A stretch of DNA of 50,918 nt, taken from a virus. This document shows positions 16,129-24,460 of this stretch, piece by piece (position 1 is the stretch's first letter; every line of letters begins with the position of its first letter). The position numbers were made by a program, and so were the translations under genes. Location of the stretch: the IMG/VR virus record IMGVR_UViG_3300010883_025052, positions 1 to 50,918 of that record; one strand, 5' to 3'. Below the pieces are notes generated by a model. It made no database searches, had not been told where the DNA came from, and was given only the letters and a program-made list of their open reading frames with translations.

Positions 16129-16992
16129 ATGAAGTGTGGTGATACAGTTGGACTAGTAGGATCCGGATTCGTGGGAGGATCTTTGAGAACAACCTTCGGA
16201 TCTTTTTATAAAGTAAATGTATTTGACTTAGATGAAACAAAAAGAAATGTAGACTCCATTGCCGATTTGGTAAAGAGTACAAACCTTATTTTTATCTGTA
16301 TTCCTACGCCGATGAGATCCGATGGATCTTGTCATATAGGGTATGTCGAAGATGTATTAAATGAGATAAGCAAAGAGAATTTTAAAAAGAACAATAACAG
16401 AATTACATGCGTTATAAAGTCTACGGTACCACCGGGAACAACTCGGGAGTTACAATCAAAATATGAAAATATATCCCTGGTTTTCTATCCAGAGTTTTTG
16501 ACTGAGGCAAATGCATTATTCGATTTCAAAAACCAAAATAGAATTGTGCTGGGAACTGATGATCCTAGTGCATTAGAGATCGTACGTGAATGTTTGGGAA
16601 ACGTTTTTAAAAGAACACAATTTATAAATATGACATCATGTGAAGCAGAGTTGGTAAAATACTTTACGAATAGCTATCTTTCAACGAAGGTAATTTTTGC
16701 AAATCAGATGGAAGAGTATTGTAGAAAGAAGGATATAAATTATTCTCGTGTGGTCGCTGCCGCATGTCTTGATAAGAGAATTACTGAGTCTCATTTTAAC
16801 GTTCCAGGACCGGATGGCGACTACGGGTTTGGTGGTCATTGTTTTCCAAAAGATTTAAATTCAATGATATATGAGTTTGAGACATATGGGATGGACGATT
16901 CTATTTTTCATAAAGTTTGGGATTTAAATTGTAGGTATAGGGAAAATAAAGATTGGGAAAAAATGAAAAATAGAGCAGTTATTGAGGATTAA
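16129..16992 (+). CDS. Short UDP-glucose/GDP-mannose-family 6-dehydrogenase
   Basis: A 287-aa nucleotide-sugar dehydrogenase; full-length enzymes have about 390-440 residues. Rossmann loop GSGFVG (11-16), CIPTPMRSDG, KSTVPPGTT (98-105), FYPEFLTEANAL, ELVKYFTNSYLSTKVIFANQ (K177 and K187 regions) and the catalytic GFGGHCFPKDL with C238 are all present. The C-terminal NDP-sugar-binding domain is missing; the protein ends about 45 residues after the Cys motif. It would oxidise a C6 hydroxyl to a carboxylate, giving a uronic acid. Whether it can bind substrate without the third domain is open. AGGA precedes the ATG, and it abuts the epimerase gene. Confidence 0.85.
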   Translation: MKCGDTVGLVGSGFVGGSLRTTFGSFYKVNVFDLDETKRNVDSIADLVKSTNLIFICIPTPMRSDGSCHIGYVEDVLNEISKENFKKNNNRITCVIKSTVPPGTTRELQSKYENISLVFYPEFLTEANALFDFKNQNRIVLGTDDPSALEIVRECLGNVFKRTQFINMTSCEAELVKYFTNSYLSTKVIFANQMEEYCRKKDINYSRVVAAACLDKRITESHFNVPGPDGDYGFGGHCFPKDLNSMIYEFETYGMDDSIFHKVWDLNCRYRENKDWEKMKNRAVIED

Positions 16993-17865
16993 ATGAGAAT
17001 TTTAGTTACCGGAGGTTTGGGGTTTGTTGGTTCTCACTTAGTTGATTATCTAAGTGAAAATACAGAATCAGAGATAGTTGTAATTGATAATCTTTCATCT
17101 GAATCTTCAAACAGAAATTATATACGAGATGGTGTAACATATTGGATCGATGATATTGCAAATCTTAATACATATCGTTATGAGAATGAAAGATTTGATT
17201 TAGTATATCATTTGGCTGCATTAGCTAGAATACAACCATCATTTAAAGATCCTTTAAAGTATTTGAATATAGACATAATGGGCACTGCTCATGTTTGTGA
17301 GTTTGCACGTCGTTCTGGCCCTAGCACAAAAATTATTTATGCCGGATCTTCCTCTGCGTTTGGTGGACCAATGTTAAATCCATATGCTTTTGCAAAATTT
17401 ACCGGTGAACAATGTTGTGAGATGTACTCGGAGGTCTATGAGTTGAGTACCGTCACGGCTAGGTTTTTCAATGTATACGGCACACGCCAACCTACTTCCG
17501 GACCATATGCAACAGTTGTAGGTGTGTTTGAGAAACAGACTAATGATGGCCATGACTTAACAGTCACAGGCACTGGTGAACAAAGAAGGGACTTTACCCA
17601 CGTGTCAGATATAGTGTCTGGCCTAATATCATTATCTAAGAATGCATATTCTGGTAATGTATATCAACTAGGTACAGGCAAGAATTACTCTATAAATGAT
17701 CTTGCAAACATGTTTGGGGGAAACATAAGATATATCTCGCCAAGGCCAGGTGAAGCATGGACGACACTAGCAAACTTTGATAACATACATAAAGCTACGG
17801 GATGGTTTCCGAAAGTTTCTTTAGAAATGTATATAGATGAAATGAAATTACAAATTGCCAAATAA
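16993..17865 (+). CDS. NAD-dependent nucleotide-sugar epimerase/dehydratase
   Basis: A 290-aa extended short-chain dehydrogenase (GalE-like). TGGLGFVGSHLVDYL is the NAD-binding loop, IDDIANL follows, YHLAALARIQPS is the second NAD contact, YAGSSSAFGG supplies the Ser, and NPYAFAKFTGE is the YxxxK catalytic pair. RFFNVYGTRQP and RRDFTHVSDIV are the classic substrate-domain motifs. The likely reaction is C4 epimerisation, or C4-keto formation, of an NDP-sugar. It starts directly at the stop of the 6-dehydrogenase and ends 10 bp inside the nuclease gene. Confidence 0.9.
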   Translation: MRILVTGGLGFVGSHLVDYLSENTESEIVVIDNLSSESSNRNYIRDGVTYWIDDIANLNTYRYENERFDLVYHLAALARIQPSFKDPLKYLNIDIMGTAHVCEFARRSGPSTKIIYAGSSSAFGGPMLNPYAFAKFTGEQCCEMYSEVYELSTVTARFFNVYGTRQPTSGPYATVVGVFEKQTNDGHDLTVTGTGEQRRDFTHVSDIVSGLISLSKNAYSGNVYQLGTGKNYSINDLANMFGGNIRYISPRPGEAWTTLANFDNIHKATGWFPKVSLEMYIDEMKLQIAK

Positions 17866-18700
17866 CTCAAACACAATTCAATTTCCTACCAAGAAACCTC
17901 ATATATCATATTCAGAAGTTAGAATATGGAAAGAATGTCCATGGAAGCATAAGCTAACATACATTGACAAAATTGATCTCTTTAAGCCTTCACCTTTTTT
18001 AGATTTTGGCACCGCCGTACATGAGGGCTGTGAATCAATTATTAATGGGGAACCAATAGATCGTGAAGGTTTATGTGAAGGAATAAGGTCAGCATGGGAA
18101 AAGAATGGGTTTGATGATCAAGACTGGGTTTCAAAGCAACCTGGTTGGTATAAGTATCATCACCATGATACATGGATCAGCTGGGCTAATAGTATGTGGG
18201 ATCACATCCCCGGTTTTTTAGATGATACATTTCCCGGGTGGGAACCTATTAAGGCTGAGGCTGAGCTATATGAAAATATAGACAATGATAATATAAAGTT
18301 CAAGGGTCTTATCGACGCTATTATTAAGGCACCTAAAAAAAGAGGCAAGGGTCATGAATACTGGATCCTTGACTGGAAAACGGCAAATGCTTATGGCTGG
18401 CGCAGAGAAAAGAAGCAAGATATCTTAATGACGGCACAGTTAATTCTATATAAGCATTTTTGGTCAAAAAAACTAGGAATACCATTAGATGAAGTTAGAT
18501 GCGGATTTATTCTTTTAAAGCGTGGCGGGAAGCCTGGAAAAGTTTGTGAATTAGTAAAGGTTTCTGCCGGCCCAAAGGCACTTGAGAAGGCAACAAAAAT
18601 AGTCCGAAGTATGTTAACCATGGTGAGAAAAGAATTTTATATCAAGAATAGAAACTCATGTACATATTGTCCTTACAAGGATACGGAGCACTGCACGTAG
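17855..18700 (+). CDS. PD-(D/E)XK nuclease with Cas4/AddB-type Fe-S cluster motif
   Basis: A 281-aa RecB-family nuclease. The early SEVRIWKECPWKHKL has C28. GTAVHEG gives H56, GLIDAI gives D154, and ILDWKT gives D173 and K175, followed by a TAQLILYK Gln motif. The C-terminus SCTYCPYKDTEHC gives C269, C272 and C280. The single N-terminal Cys plus three C-terminal Cys is the 4Fe-4S arrangement of Cas4 and AddB. A TTG start overlapping the epimerase by 11 bp is used because no ATG precedes the conserved region. No cas1/cas2 or CRISPR array is present, so a phage recombination or DNA-degradation role is more likely than adaptation. Confidence 0.9.
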   Translation: MPNNSNTIQFPTKKPHISYSEVRIWKECPWKHKLTYIDKIDLFKPSPFLDFGTAVHEGCESIINGEPIDREGLCEGIRSAWEKNGFDDQDWVSKQPGWYKYHHHDTWISWANSMWDHIPGFLDDTFPGWEPIKAEAELYENIDNDNIKFKGLIDAIIKAPKKRGKGHEYWILDWKTANAYGWRREKKQDILMTAQLILYKHFWSKKLGIPLDEVRCGFILLKRGGKPGKVCELVKVSAGPKALEKATKIVRSMLTMVRKEFYIKNRNSCTYCPYKDTEHCT

Positions 18701-18754
18701 TTTTTACTATGTTATCTCATAAGATATATTTCATGAAAATATAAGGTTTATTAA

Positions 18755-20008
18755 ATGTCAGAAAAGAAAAAAATATTATTGTTATCGGATCATGCACTTA
18801 GTACATCTGGCGTAGGTTGTCAAAGTCGATTTTTAATGACCGGTTTAATAGAGAAAGGTGACTGGACTGTACGGCAGTTGGGTGCAGCAATAAAGCATAC
18901 CGATTATGAGACCGTCGTAGTCAACGAAGATTTCATAATCAAACCCATCGATGGGTTTGGTGATCGTAGTATGCTGAGAACTGTTTTAGCCACGGAAAAA
19001 CCAGATCTATTATTGATATTCACTGATCCCAGATTTTTTATATGGTTGTGGGAGATGGAAGATGAAATACACCAGATTTGTCCAATAGCATATTGGCATG
19101 TTTGGGATAACCGTCCCAGGCCAGATTTTAATGACGTATTATACGAGTCGACCGATTTAATAAACTGTCATTCACATGTCACATACGAGATAGTAAAAGA
19201 GAAATGGCCCGATCGAACAAACTTTATACCACATGCATTACCCGATGACGTATTTTTCCCAATACCAGATAAAGATACGAAGGTATTTAAAGAGCAAATC
19301 GTGGGAAAAGATAAGGCAGATGATTTTCTTTTTTTCTGGGTAAATAGAAATGCAAAGCGAAAACGCCCTGGTGATCTATTATGGGCATGGAAACTATTTC
19401 AAGATAAGCTTAAAGCCCGAGGGGAAAAGAAAAAAGCGCACTTATTTTTACATACTGACCCATATGATCAAGAAGGCCCAAACCTGGTTGCAATAACAGA
19501 GCATTTGGGAATAGTTGATTCGGTAATAATGTCACCTGAGCGAATAGAGTTTGAAAAAATGAATATTTTGCATAATGTTGTTGACTGTACAATACAGATC
19601 AGTTATGCGGAGGGTTTTGGTTTATCAACGCTCGAGTCAATGCAGGTTGGAAACCCAATTATTGCAACTAAAACTGGTGGTTTAATTAGGCAAGTTGTAG
19701 ATCATAGAGACGGGACAGAAAACGGTGTTGCATTACCAATAGAGTTTAAGACGTTAGTAGGTTCACAATCAGTGCCTTATATATATGAGGATTATACATC
19801 GGTTGAAACGATATCTGAGGCGATATTAAAGATATTTGACATGGATCCAGAAGATAGAAAAAAGTTAGGGCAAAAAGCGCGAGATTATGTAATGTCTGAA
19901 TTTAAGTTCCAGTCGACTATTGATATGTGGCATGATGCATTAACCAAATTAGTAGATGATTGGAATAACAAAAAAGATAAAGATCTTTGGGCAATACGGG
20001 AGTTGTGA
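18755..20008 (+). CDS. Glycosyltransferase, GT4 family
   Basis: A 417-aa GT-B enzyme. The N-domain opens KILLLSDHALSTSGVGCQSR, and TNFIPHALPDDVFFP marks the linker to the donor domain. FFWVNRNAKRKRPGDLLWA, SYAEGFGLSTLESMQVGNPI (the E-x7-E type motif of retaining GT4) and TKTGGLIRQVV are clear. It follows the nuclease after 54 bp and precedes a second GT4 in the same orientation, separate from the main cassette. Acceptor unknown: it could be a host glycan, a phage structure or DNA. Confidence 0.85.
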   Translation: MSEKKKILLLSDHALSTSGVGCQSRFLMTGLIEKGDWTVRQLGAAIKHTDYETVVVNEDFIIKPIDGFGDRSMLRTVLATEKPDLLLIFTDPRFFIWLWEMEDEIHQICPIAYWHVWDNRPRPDFNDVLYESTDLINCHSHVTYEIVKEKWPDRTNFIPHALPDDVFFPIPDKDTKVFKEQIVGKDKADDFLFFWVNRNAKRKRPGDLLWAWKLFQDKLKARGEKKKAHLFLHTDPYDQEGPNLVAITEHLGIVDSVIMSPERIEFEKMNILHNVVDCTIQISYAEGFGLSTLESMQVGNPIIATKTGGLIRQVVDHRDGTENGVALPIEFKTLVGSQSVPYIYEDYTSVETISEAILKIFDMDPEDRKKLGQKARDYVMSEFKFQSTIDMWHDALTKLVDDWNNKKDKDLWAIREL

Positions 20009-20010
20009 GC

Positions 20011-21216
20011 ATGAATAAATTAAAGGTTGTGGTAAGGGCTCCATCGTTAACGATGTCGGGGTATGGCGTACATTCCAGGCAAATTTGTAAATGGGCTTTG
20101 TCTAGGGACGATTTTGATCTTAGATTTGATTTGTTAAACTGGGGTATTAATAGTTGGTATATCAATCCCACGGCTAGATCGGGATTGATAGGTCAGATTA
20201 TGAAAAACTCGGAAAATAAGTGGGGAGATGAAGTAAAGCCAGACATATCTTTTCAGGTACAACTTCCAAATGAGTGGGATCCTCAGCTAGCACATATCAA
20301 TATAGGCATAACGGCAGCTGTAGAGACAGATATCTGCAATCCTTCATGGATAAGTAATTGTAATCAGATGCATGCCGTAATCGTTCCTTCACATCATACT
20401 AAGGACGTATTACAAAGATCTGGAGAGCTAAGGACAGAAGTATATGTAATTCCTGAGTCATACATAGAATCTATATGTAGCACTGAAAATAATATAGAGC
20501 ATAAAGAATTAGTTGATTCAAAGTTTGAAAAAATAGACACAAAGTTTAATTTTTTGATGATGGGTCAAATTACTTCAAATACGGCTCATACTGATAGAAA
20601 GAATACATTTAATACACTTAAGCTTTTTTGTGATACGTTTGCTGACAATAAGGACGTAGGTCTAGTAATTAAGACAAATTCTGGTCATATGACAAAAATA
20701 GATAGAATGGTTACGACTAGCCTTCTACAAAATGCCCTAATTCAGATTAGGGGTAAAAAGAAATACCCAAAAGTATATTTGTCTCATGGGCAAATGAATG
20801 ACTTAGAGGTTGCTGAAGTATATAAGCATGAAAAGATACATGTGCTACTATCACTAACACGAGGTGAAGGATTTGGTCTACCCCTTCTAGAAGCAGCGGC
20901 ATCTGATCTACCTATAATCGTGACTAACTGGTCTGGACATCTAGATTTTATGAAGCTGGGTAGGTTTGGTGCCGTAGGTTATCGGATGGAGAAAATTTCT
21001 AGTGATCGTGTCGATAACCAAATATTCATGGAGAATGCTAGCTGGGCAGAAGCTAATTACGGGGAGGCTCAACAGAAGATTAGAAAGATTGTCTCTAGCT
21101 ATGATACACCAAAAGAGTGGGCAGTAGATCTAGGAAAAAAGGTAAGAGAACAATATTCACAAGAGAAAATATCAAAACTATATACAACGTTTTTGAGTGG
21201 GATATTTGGTATATAA
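20011..21216 (+). CDS. Glycosyltransferase, GT4 family
   Basis: A 401-aa GT-B enzyme. ATG 20011 is chosen because GGGAG lies about 9 bp upstream; the frame stays open further 5' into the preceding gene. The N-terminus LKVVVRAPSLTMSGYGVHSR has the acceptor-side glycine loop. The donor domain shows LLSLTRGEGFGLPLLEAAAS with the paired Glu of GT4, then VTNWSGHLDFM. It lies 2 bp after the preceding GT4, so the two probably work together or sequentially. Substrate unknown. Confidence 0.85.
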   Translation: MNKLKVVVRAPSLTMSGYGVHSRQICKWALSRDDFDLRFDLLNWGINSWYINPTARSGLIGQIMKNSENKWGDEVKPDISFQVQLPNEWDPQLAHINIGITAAVETDICNPSWISNCNQMHAVIVPSHHTKDVLQRSGELRTEVYVIPESYIESICSTENNIEHKELVDSKFEKIDTKFNFLMMGQITSNTAHTDRKNTFNTLKLFCDTFADNKDVGLVIKTNSGHMTKIDRMVTTSLLQNALIQIRGKKKYPKVYLSHGQMNDLEVAEVYKHEKIHVLLSLTRGEGFGLPLLEAAASDLPIIVTNWSGHLDFMKLGRFGAVGYRMEKISSDRVDNQIFMENASWAEANYGEAQQKIRKIVSSYDTPKEWAVDLGKKVREQYSQEKISKLYTTFLSGIFGI

Positions 21217-21217
21217 A

Positions 21218-21529
21218 ATGTTTGATATTCTTTTTTGGCAAGTATTATGTGCAGCTTTACTTATCTTTTCTGTGGCAGTAGGGTATTATGTTGTAAAGTT
21301 TGGGTTTATAATCCTACGAATCCAGGATACAGTTGAAAACGCGTTAGACGTTATGGATGAGAGGTATGCAAGAATTTCTGAAATTCTATCAATACCAATA
21401 TATTCAGATAGTCCGGAGATTAAACGGGTCGTAGAAGATATTTCGCAATCTAGAGATGCTATATTAAAAATTGCGGGTGAGTTTGCATCTATAGACGAAG
21501 CTGAGGCTACATTAGAAGACCCCGAGTAA
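21218..21529 (+). CDS. Small single-pass membrane protein, unknown function
   Basis: A 103-aa protein; ATG 21218 starts directly after the upstream stop. Residues about 5-33 (ILFWQVLCAALLIFSVAVGY and following) form one membrane helix, followed by a soluble helical region (IQDTVENALDVMDERYARIS and onward) that looks coiled-coil-like and acidic at the C-terminus. No family was recognised. It sits between the paired GT4 genes and the late sigma factor. It could be a membrane anchor or an inner-membrane phage protein; nothing supports a holin call. Confidence 0.6.
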   Translation: MFDILFWQVLCAALLIFSVAVGYYVVKFGFIILRIQDTVENALDVMDERYARISEILSIPIYSDSPEIKRVVEDISQSRDAILKIAGEFASIDEAEATLEDPE

Positions 21530-21571
21530 TGACGCAGCTTGATTGTCAAGAGATGTCGGGGATCATAGATT

Positions 21572-22303
21572 GTGAAAAAAAGAAAGAAGATAAGACGAGG
21601 AAAAAAAGGCGCGCCTCGTCAGATGTATTTTACCAAAGATACTCAAGCGTCTCTAGAAGAAATACTTGTTGAAACAGACGAGCTAAAGAAAAAAGAAATA
21701 TATCAAAAAGATGTTCAGCCGGCGTTTTCGAAACTAGCCGAAAACTTAATTTTGGTTTATGGTTTTTCATCTCCTTATGAATCATTTTCAGAATTACAAA
21801 ATGACTGTATTTCATTTATGTTTGAAACAATTCATAAATGGGATCCTACTCGTGGTACAAAAGCATTTTCATATTTTAACGTTGTTGCAAAAAACTGGTT
21901 AATTGTACGATGTAGAAAACATAAGAAAATGCAAATAAGAAATGTTAGTATAAGTAATCCAAGCGAAATGACACATCGTCAAAAAGTTGTTCTGGAATCA
22001 CATAGTACGATACCTCCACCAGACGAAGTAATGATCCTCGCACTTCAGAGACAAGAGATAATGAATGTGATGGAGGATATTAAGGGGGTAATAACCTCTG
22101 AAACTGAGAAAGTTTGTCTAAGTGCAATAAAGACTGTTTTTGAAAATATTGATGATTTAGATTTTTTAAATAAGAGAGCTGTATTAGTCTATATACGGGA
22201 AATCTCTGGACTTCCACCAAAGAGGTTATCCGTTGCCATGTCATCAATTCGCAGACATTATAGAAAGATAGTAGGGCCAGATAAAAAGTTTTCTTTATTT
22301 TAG
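21572..22303 (+). CDS. gp55: Late-transcription sigma factor, T4 gp55-like
   Basis: A 243-aa protein with a sigma region-2-like core. SFSELQNDCISFMFETIHKW (about 71-90) is followed by DPTRGTKAFSYFNVVAKNWL (91-110), the pattern of gp55 of T4-type phages and of minimal sigma-70 region 2. In T4, gp55 directs host RNA polymerase to late promoters together with gp33 and the sliding clamp. The N-terminus is strongly basic (KKRKKIRRGKKGAPR). GTG at 21572 is used, with GGGGA about 10 bp upstream; ATG 21623 is an alternative without a good ribosome binding site. The gene directly precedes the tail block. Confidence 0.8.
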   Translation: MKKRKKIRRGKKGAPRQMYFTKDTQASLEEILVETDELKKKEIYQKDVQPAFSKLAENLILVYGFSSPYESFSELQNDCISFMFETIHKWDPTRGTKAFSYFNVVAKNWLIVRCRKHKKMQIRNVSISNPSEMTHRQKVVLESHSTIPPPDEVMILALQRQEIMNVMEDIKGVITSETEKVCLSAIKTVFENIDDLDFLNKRAVLVYIREISGLPPKRLSVAMSSIRRHYRKIVGPDKKFSLF

Positions 22304-22328
22304 GTCTTTATTTTAGGTAGTATTATAA

Positions 22329-22706
22329 ATGGTAAATGATAGCATCACAAAAATTGATAAGATATTAGATAGGGTAAAAACATCCGAAGAGAAAATTGCA
22401 ATATTCTCAGATATTTTAGATAGTTTAAGCAGTACAGAAGAGAAGAAGAAGCTCTTGTGGAAAGAGATATATGAAAATGCTTTAAACGATAGGGAAAATG
22501 CTAATATGCTATTTTCTAATGCATGGAATAATATGACCGGAGGAACACAGGATCACATTGTTATCGGAAGCGTGATGGCAAAATATTTAGAGGGTATGAG
22601 AAAGGCAAACGATCAAATTCTCAAGTTGGCAGAGTTGATTGAAAAATCAGAAGAGAGAGATGCGAAGATTGATCCCAACGAAATATTTGATCAGATAGGA
22701 GACTAG
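22329..22706 (+). CDS. Small helical acidic protein, unknown function
   Basis: A 125-aa, apparently all-helical protein. The middle (KKLLWKEIYENALNDRENAN) and the C-terminal part (VMAKYLEGMRKANDQILKLA) look like two amphipathic helices separated by the loop NNMTGGTQDH. The context after a gp55-like sigma factor and before the baseplate genes is compatible with a gp33-like coactivator or a small-terminase-like protein, but no diagnostic motif was seen and the function is open. It ends 4 bp before the gp5-like gene. Confidence 0.65.
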   Translation: MVNDSITKIDKILDRVKTSEEKIAIFSDILDSLSSTEEKKKLLWKEIYENALNDRENANMLFSNAWNNMTGGTQDHIVIGSVMAKYLEGMRKANDQILKLAELIEKSEERDAKIDPNEIFDQIGD

Positions 22707-22710
22707 GGAA

Positions 22711-24453
22711 ATGGGTGAGATTAATCCATCACCAGATAGAGTTGCAGTTACCGGCTTTGGTCAGGTCTTTTCCTCAGGTGAGTCTGGATTTGAGGCGTTA
22801 TTAGGGACTGGAGGCGTTAGTATATACAGGGCCTTAGTTACAGACGTGATATATGATACGGCCGACACTCCTGCGGACGACGATGAGAAATTTTTAGAAC
22901 ACTTAGATAAGAAAAAAATTCCTGTAGCTTATTATGAGAATGCACCCAGAAATTCAATAATGTTTCAATTCCTGGAAGCAACGGCAGGTGTAGATAATAC
23001 TGAGTATATCGCGTATCCATTTTTTCCTTCTCATTTTGCCATGCCGGTAAAGGCAGGTGAAAACGTTTGGGTTCTCTGTCGTCGGGGGGAAAAAGAGCCA
23101 ATAGTATATTGGTTATGTCGCATTACAGAGTCTGATATAGCTGAGGATACTAACTTTACTTTTCATGAGCATAGACATAATGAAGTACCTGGAAAGCTAG
23201 ATAAAGACGCCGCGGCCAAAATTGATACTATTTCAGGCGATGAGGATGCACCGACAAAGGTAGGTGATCATATAAAGACACCGGCCGTAGGAGCCTCAGG
23301 TGTTCCTAGACCAAATGAGGATGAGGACGAGATATATAGCCAACCGCTACCCGGATCAACGGATGAGGGGGGAATGGAAACAATTATCCTAGAGTCCAGG
23401 ACAAGCCACGCCGTAATGATAGAACCGGTACCTAGGTTTACAAAGAGACCAGGTGATATGGTGCTACAGGGATCAAACAACACTCTAATATGTCTTGGGA
23501 CAGACCGGGGTTGGACCGCGGAAAAGAGGCCGAAACCGGCCGACGCAAAGGCATCAAATGCATACTTTAATCCGGACGATGAAGGGAAAAATCCTCAAAC
23601 AGAAGAACCAATGCCAGACTTTACCGGCACAATAGACATTGTCGTGGGTCGTGGTAGGTTTCCAAAGGAGATGCCTGCGGCTGGTGATGCGCCCAAAGAG
23701 ACTGAGCCACTAATGGTAGAGGATTCAGAAAAAACATTACAGGTTGATAAAAATCCCCAGGCTACAGAGAAAGGAACCACTGACGCTAATCGGTTGGAAA
23801 ACCCGACGGAGGGTGATCCAGATTTTATGAGAGATGCTAGCAGGATATATATTTCACAGGCAACACACGGCGATTTAAATTTTGGAACAAAGGACGCAGC
23901 AAATAATAAGTTTAAGGTTCCAAAACCTGACGATAAAGATAATACTGGTGTCGATATTGAGCCTATCCCGGCAGACTTAAAAGATCCGGGAGAACCTTAT
24001 GTTATAATGAAATCAGATCATATCCGGATAATTGCGAGACAGGATAAGGATGAGAAGATTGATGGTAGCATTACTATAATAAAGGAAGGTAAACCTGATG
24101 ACAACAAGGGTAAGCCTGGAGAAAGCGGTAGGGCAATAATTACATTGAGACCAGATGGGACAATCTATATTGATGGCCCAAAAGTAGTGATAGGTTCAGG
24201 TGCCGATTCAATAAATTCTAAGCCAGGTGAGGGTTCACAGGTTTCTTTCGGGTTAGATGCTAAAGAACCTATTCATCGTGGTCTCATGTTAGAAAAAGCA
24301 ATCTTGGATTGCCTTAAGGAGTTTCATAAAGACACGACGACACCGTCTGATTCATTGATGGCACCTTTAGTATTACCATTATGGCCTGCGGCGATCGCAA
24401 AACTAGAAAAAGATCTAGAGGCAGCAAGAAGTACTGTTGTGAAGACGAAGTAG
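22711..24453 (+). CDS. gp5: Baseplate hub / central spike protein, T4 gp5-like
   Basis: A 580-aa protein. The N-terminal region includes RNSIMFQFLEA and PFFPSHFAMPVKAGENVWVL followed by EPIVYWLCRI, an OB-fold-like segment as in gp5/VgrG hub proteins. The middle is acidic, Pro-rich and probably linker-like. The C-terminal region (YVIMKSDHIRIIARQ, then GRAIITLRPDGTIYIDGPKV) has the short repeated strands of the triple-stranded spike helix. No lysozyme domain is visible, unlike T4 gp5. Position immediately before gp25 and gp6 supports the assignment. Confidence 0.8.
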   Translation: MGEINPSPDRVAVTGFGQVFSSGESGFEALLGTGGVSIYRALVTDVIYDTADTPADDDEKFLEHLDKKKIPVAYYENAPRNSIMFQFLEATAGVDNTEYIAYPFFPSHFAMPVKAGENVWVLCRRGEKEPIVYWLCRITESDIAEDTNFTFHEHRHNEVPGKLDKDAAAKIDTISGDEDAPTKVGDHIKTPAVGASGVPRPNEDEDEIYSQPLPGSTDEGGMETIILESRTSHAVMIEPVPRFTKRPGDMVLQGSNNTLICLGTDRGWTAEKRPKPADAKASNAYFNPDDEGKNPQTEEPMPDFTGTIDIVVGRGRFPKEMPAAGDAPKETEPLMVEDSEKTLQVDKNPQATEKGTTDANRLENPTEGDPDFMRDASRIYISQATHGDLNFGTKDAANNKFKVPKPDDKDNTGVDIEPIPADLKDPGEPYVIMKSDHIRIIARQDKDEKIDGSITIIKEGKPDDNKGKPGESGRAIITLRPDGTIYIDGPKVVIGSGADSINSKPGEGSQVSFGLDAKEPIHRGLMLEKAILDCLKEFHKDTTTPSDSLMAPLVLPLWPAAIAKLEKDLEAARSTVVKTK

Positions 24454-24460
24454 GGAAGAG

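Noticed and set aside
17855-18700. A CRISPR-Cas locus suggested by the Cas4-like nuclease
   Set aside because: No Cas1, Cas2 or regularly spaced repeat array is present in the window.
21529-21663. A 44-codon ORF starting at TAATG after the small membrane protein
   Set aside because: It overlaps the sigma-like gene by about 90 bp in another frame, and its Lys/Arg-rich sequence looks like a shadow of the basic sigma N-terminus.
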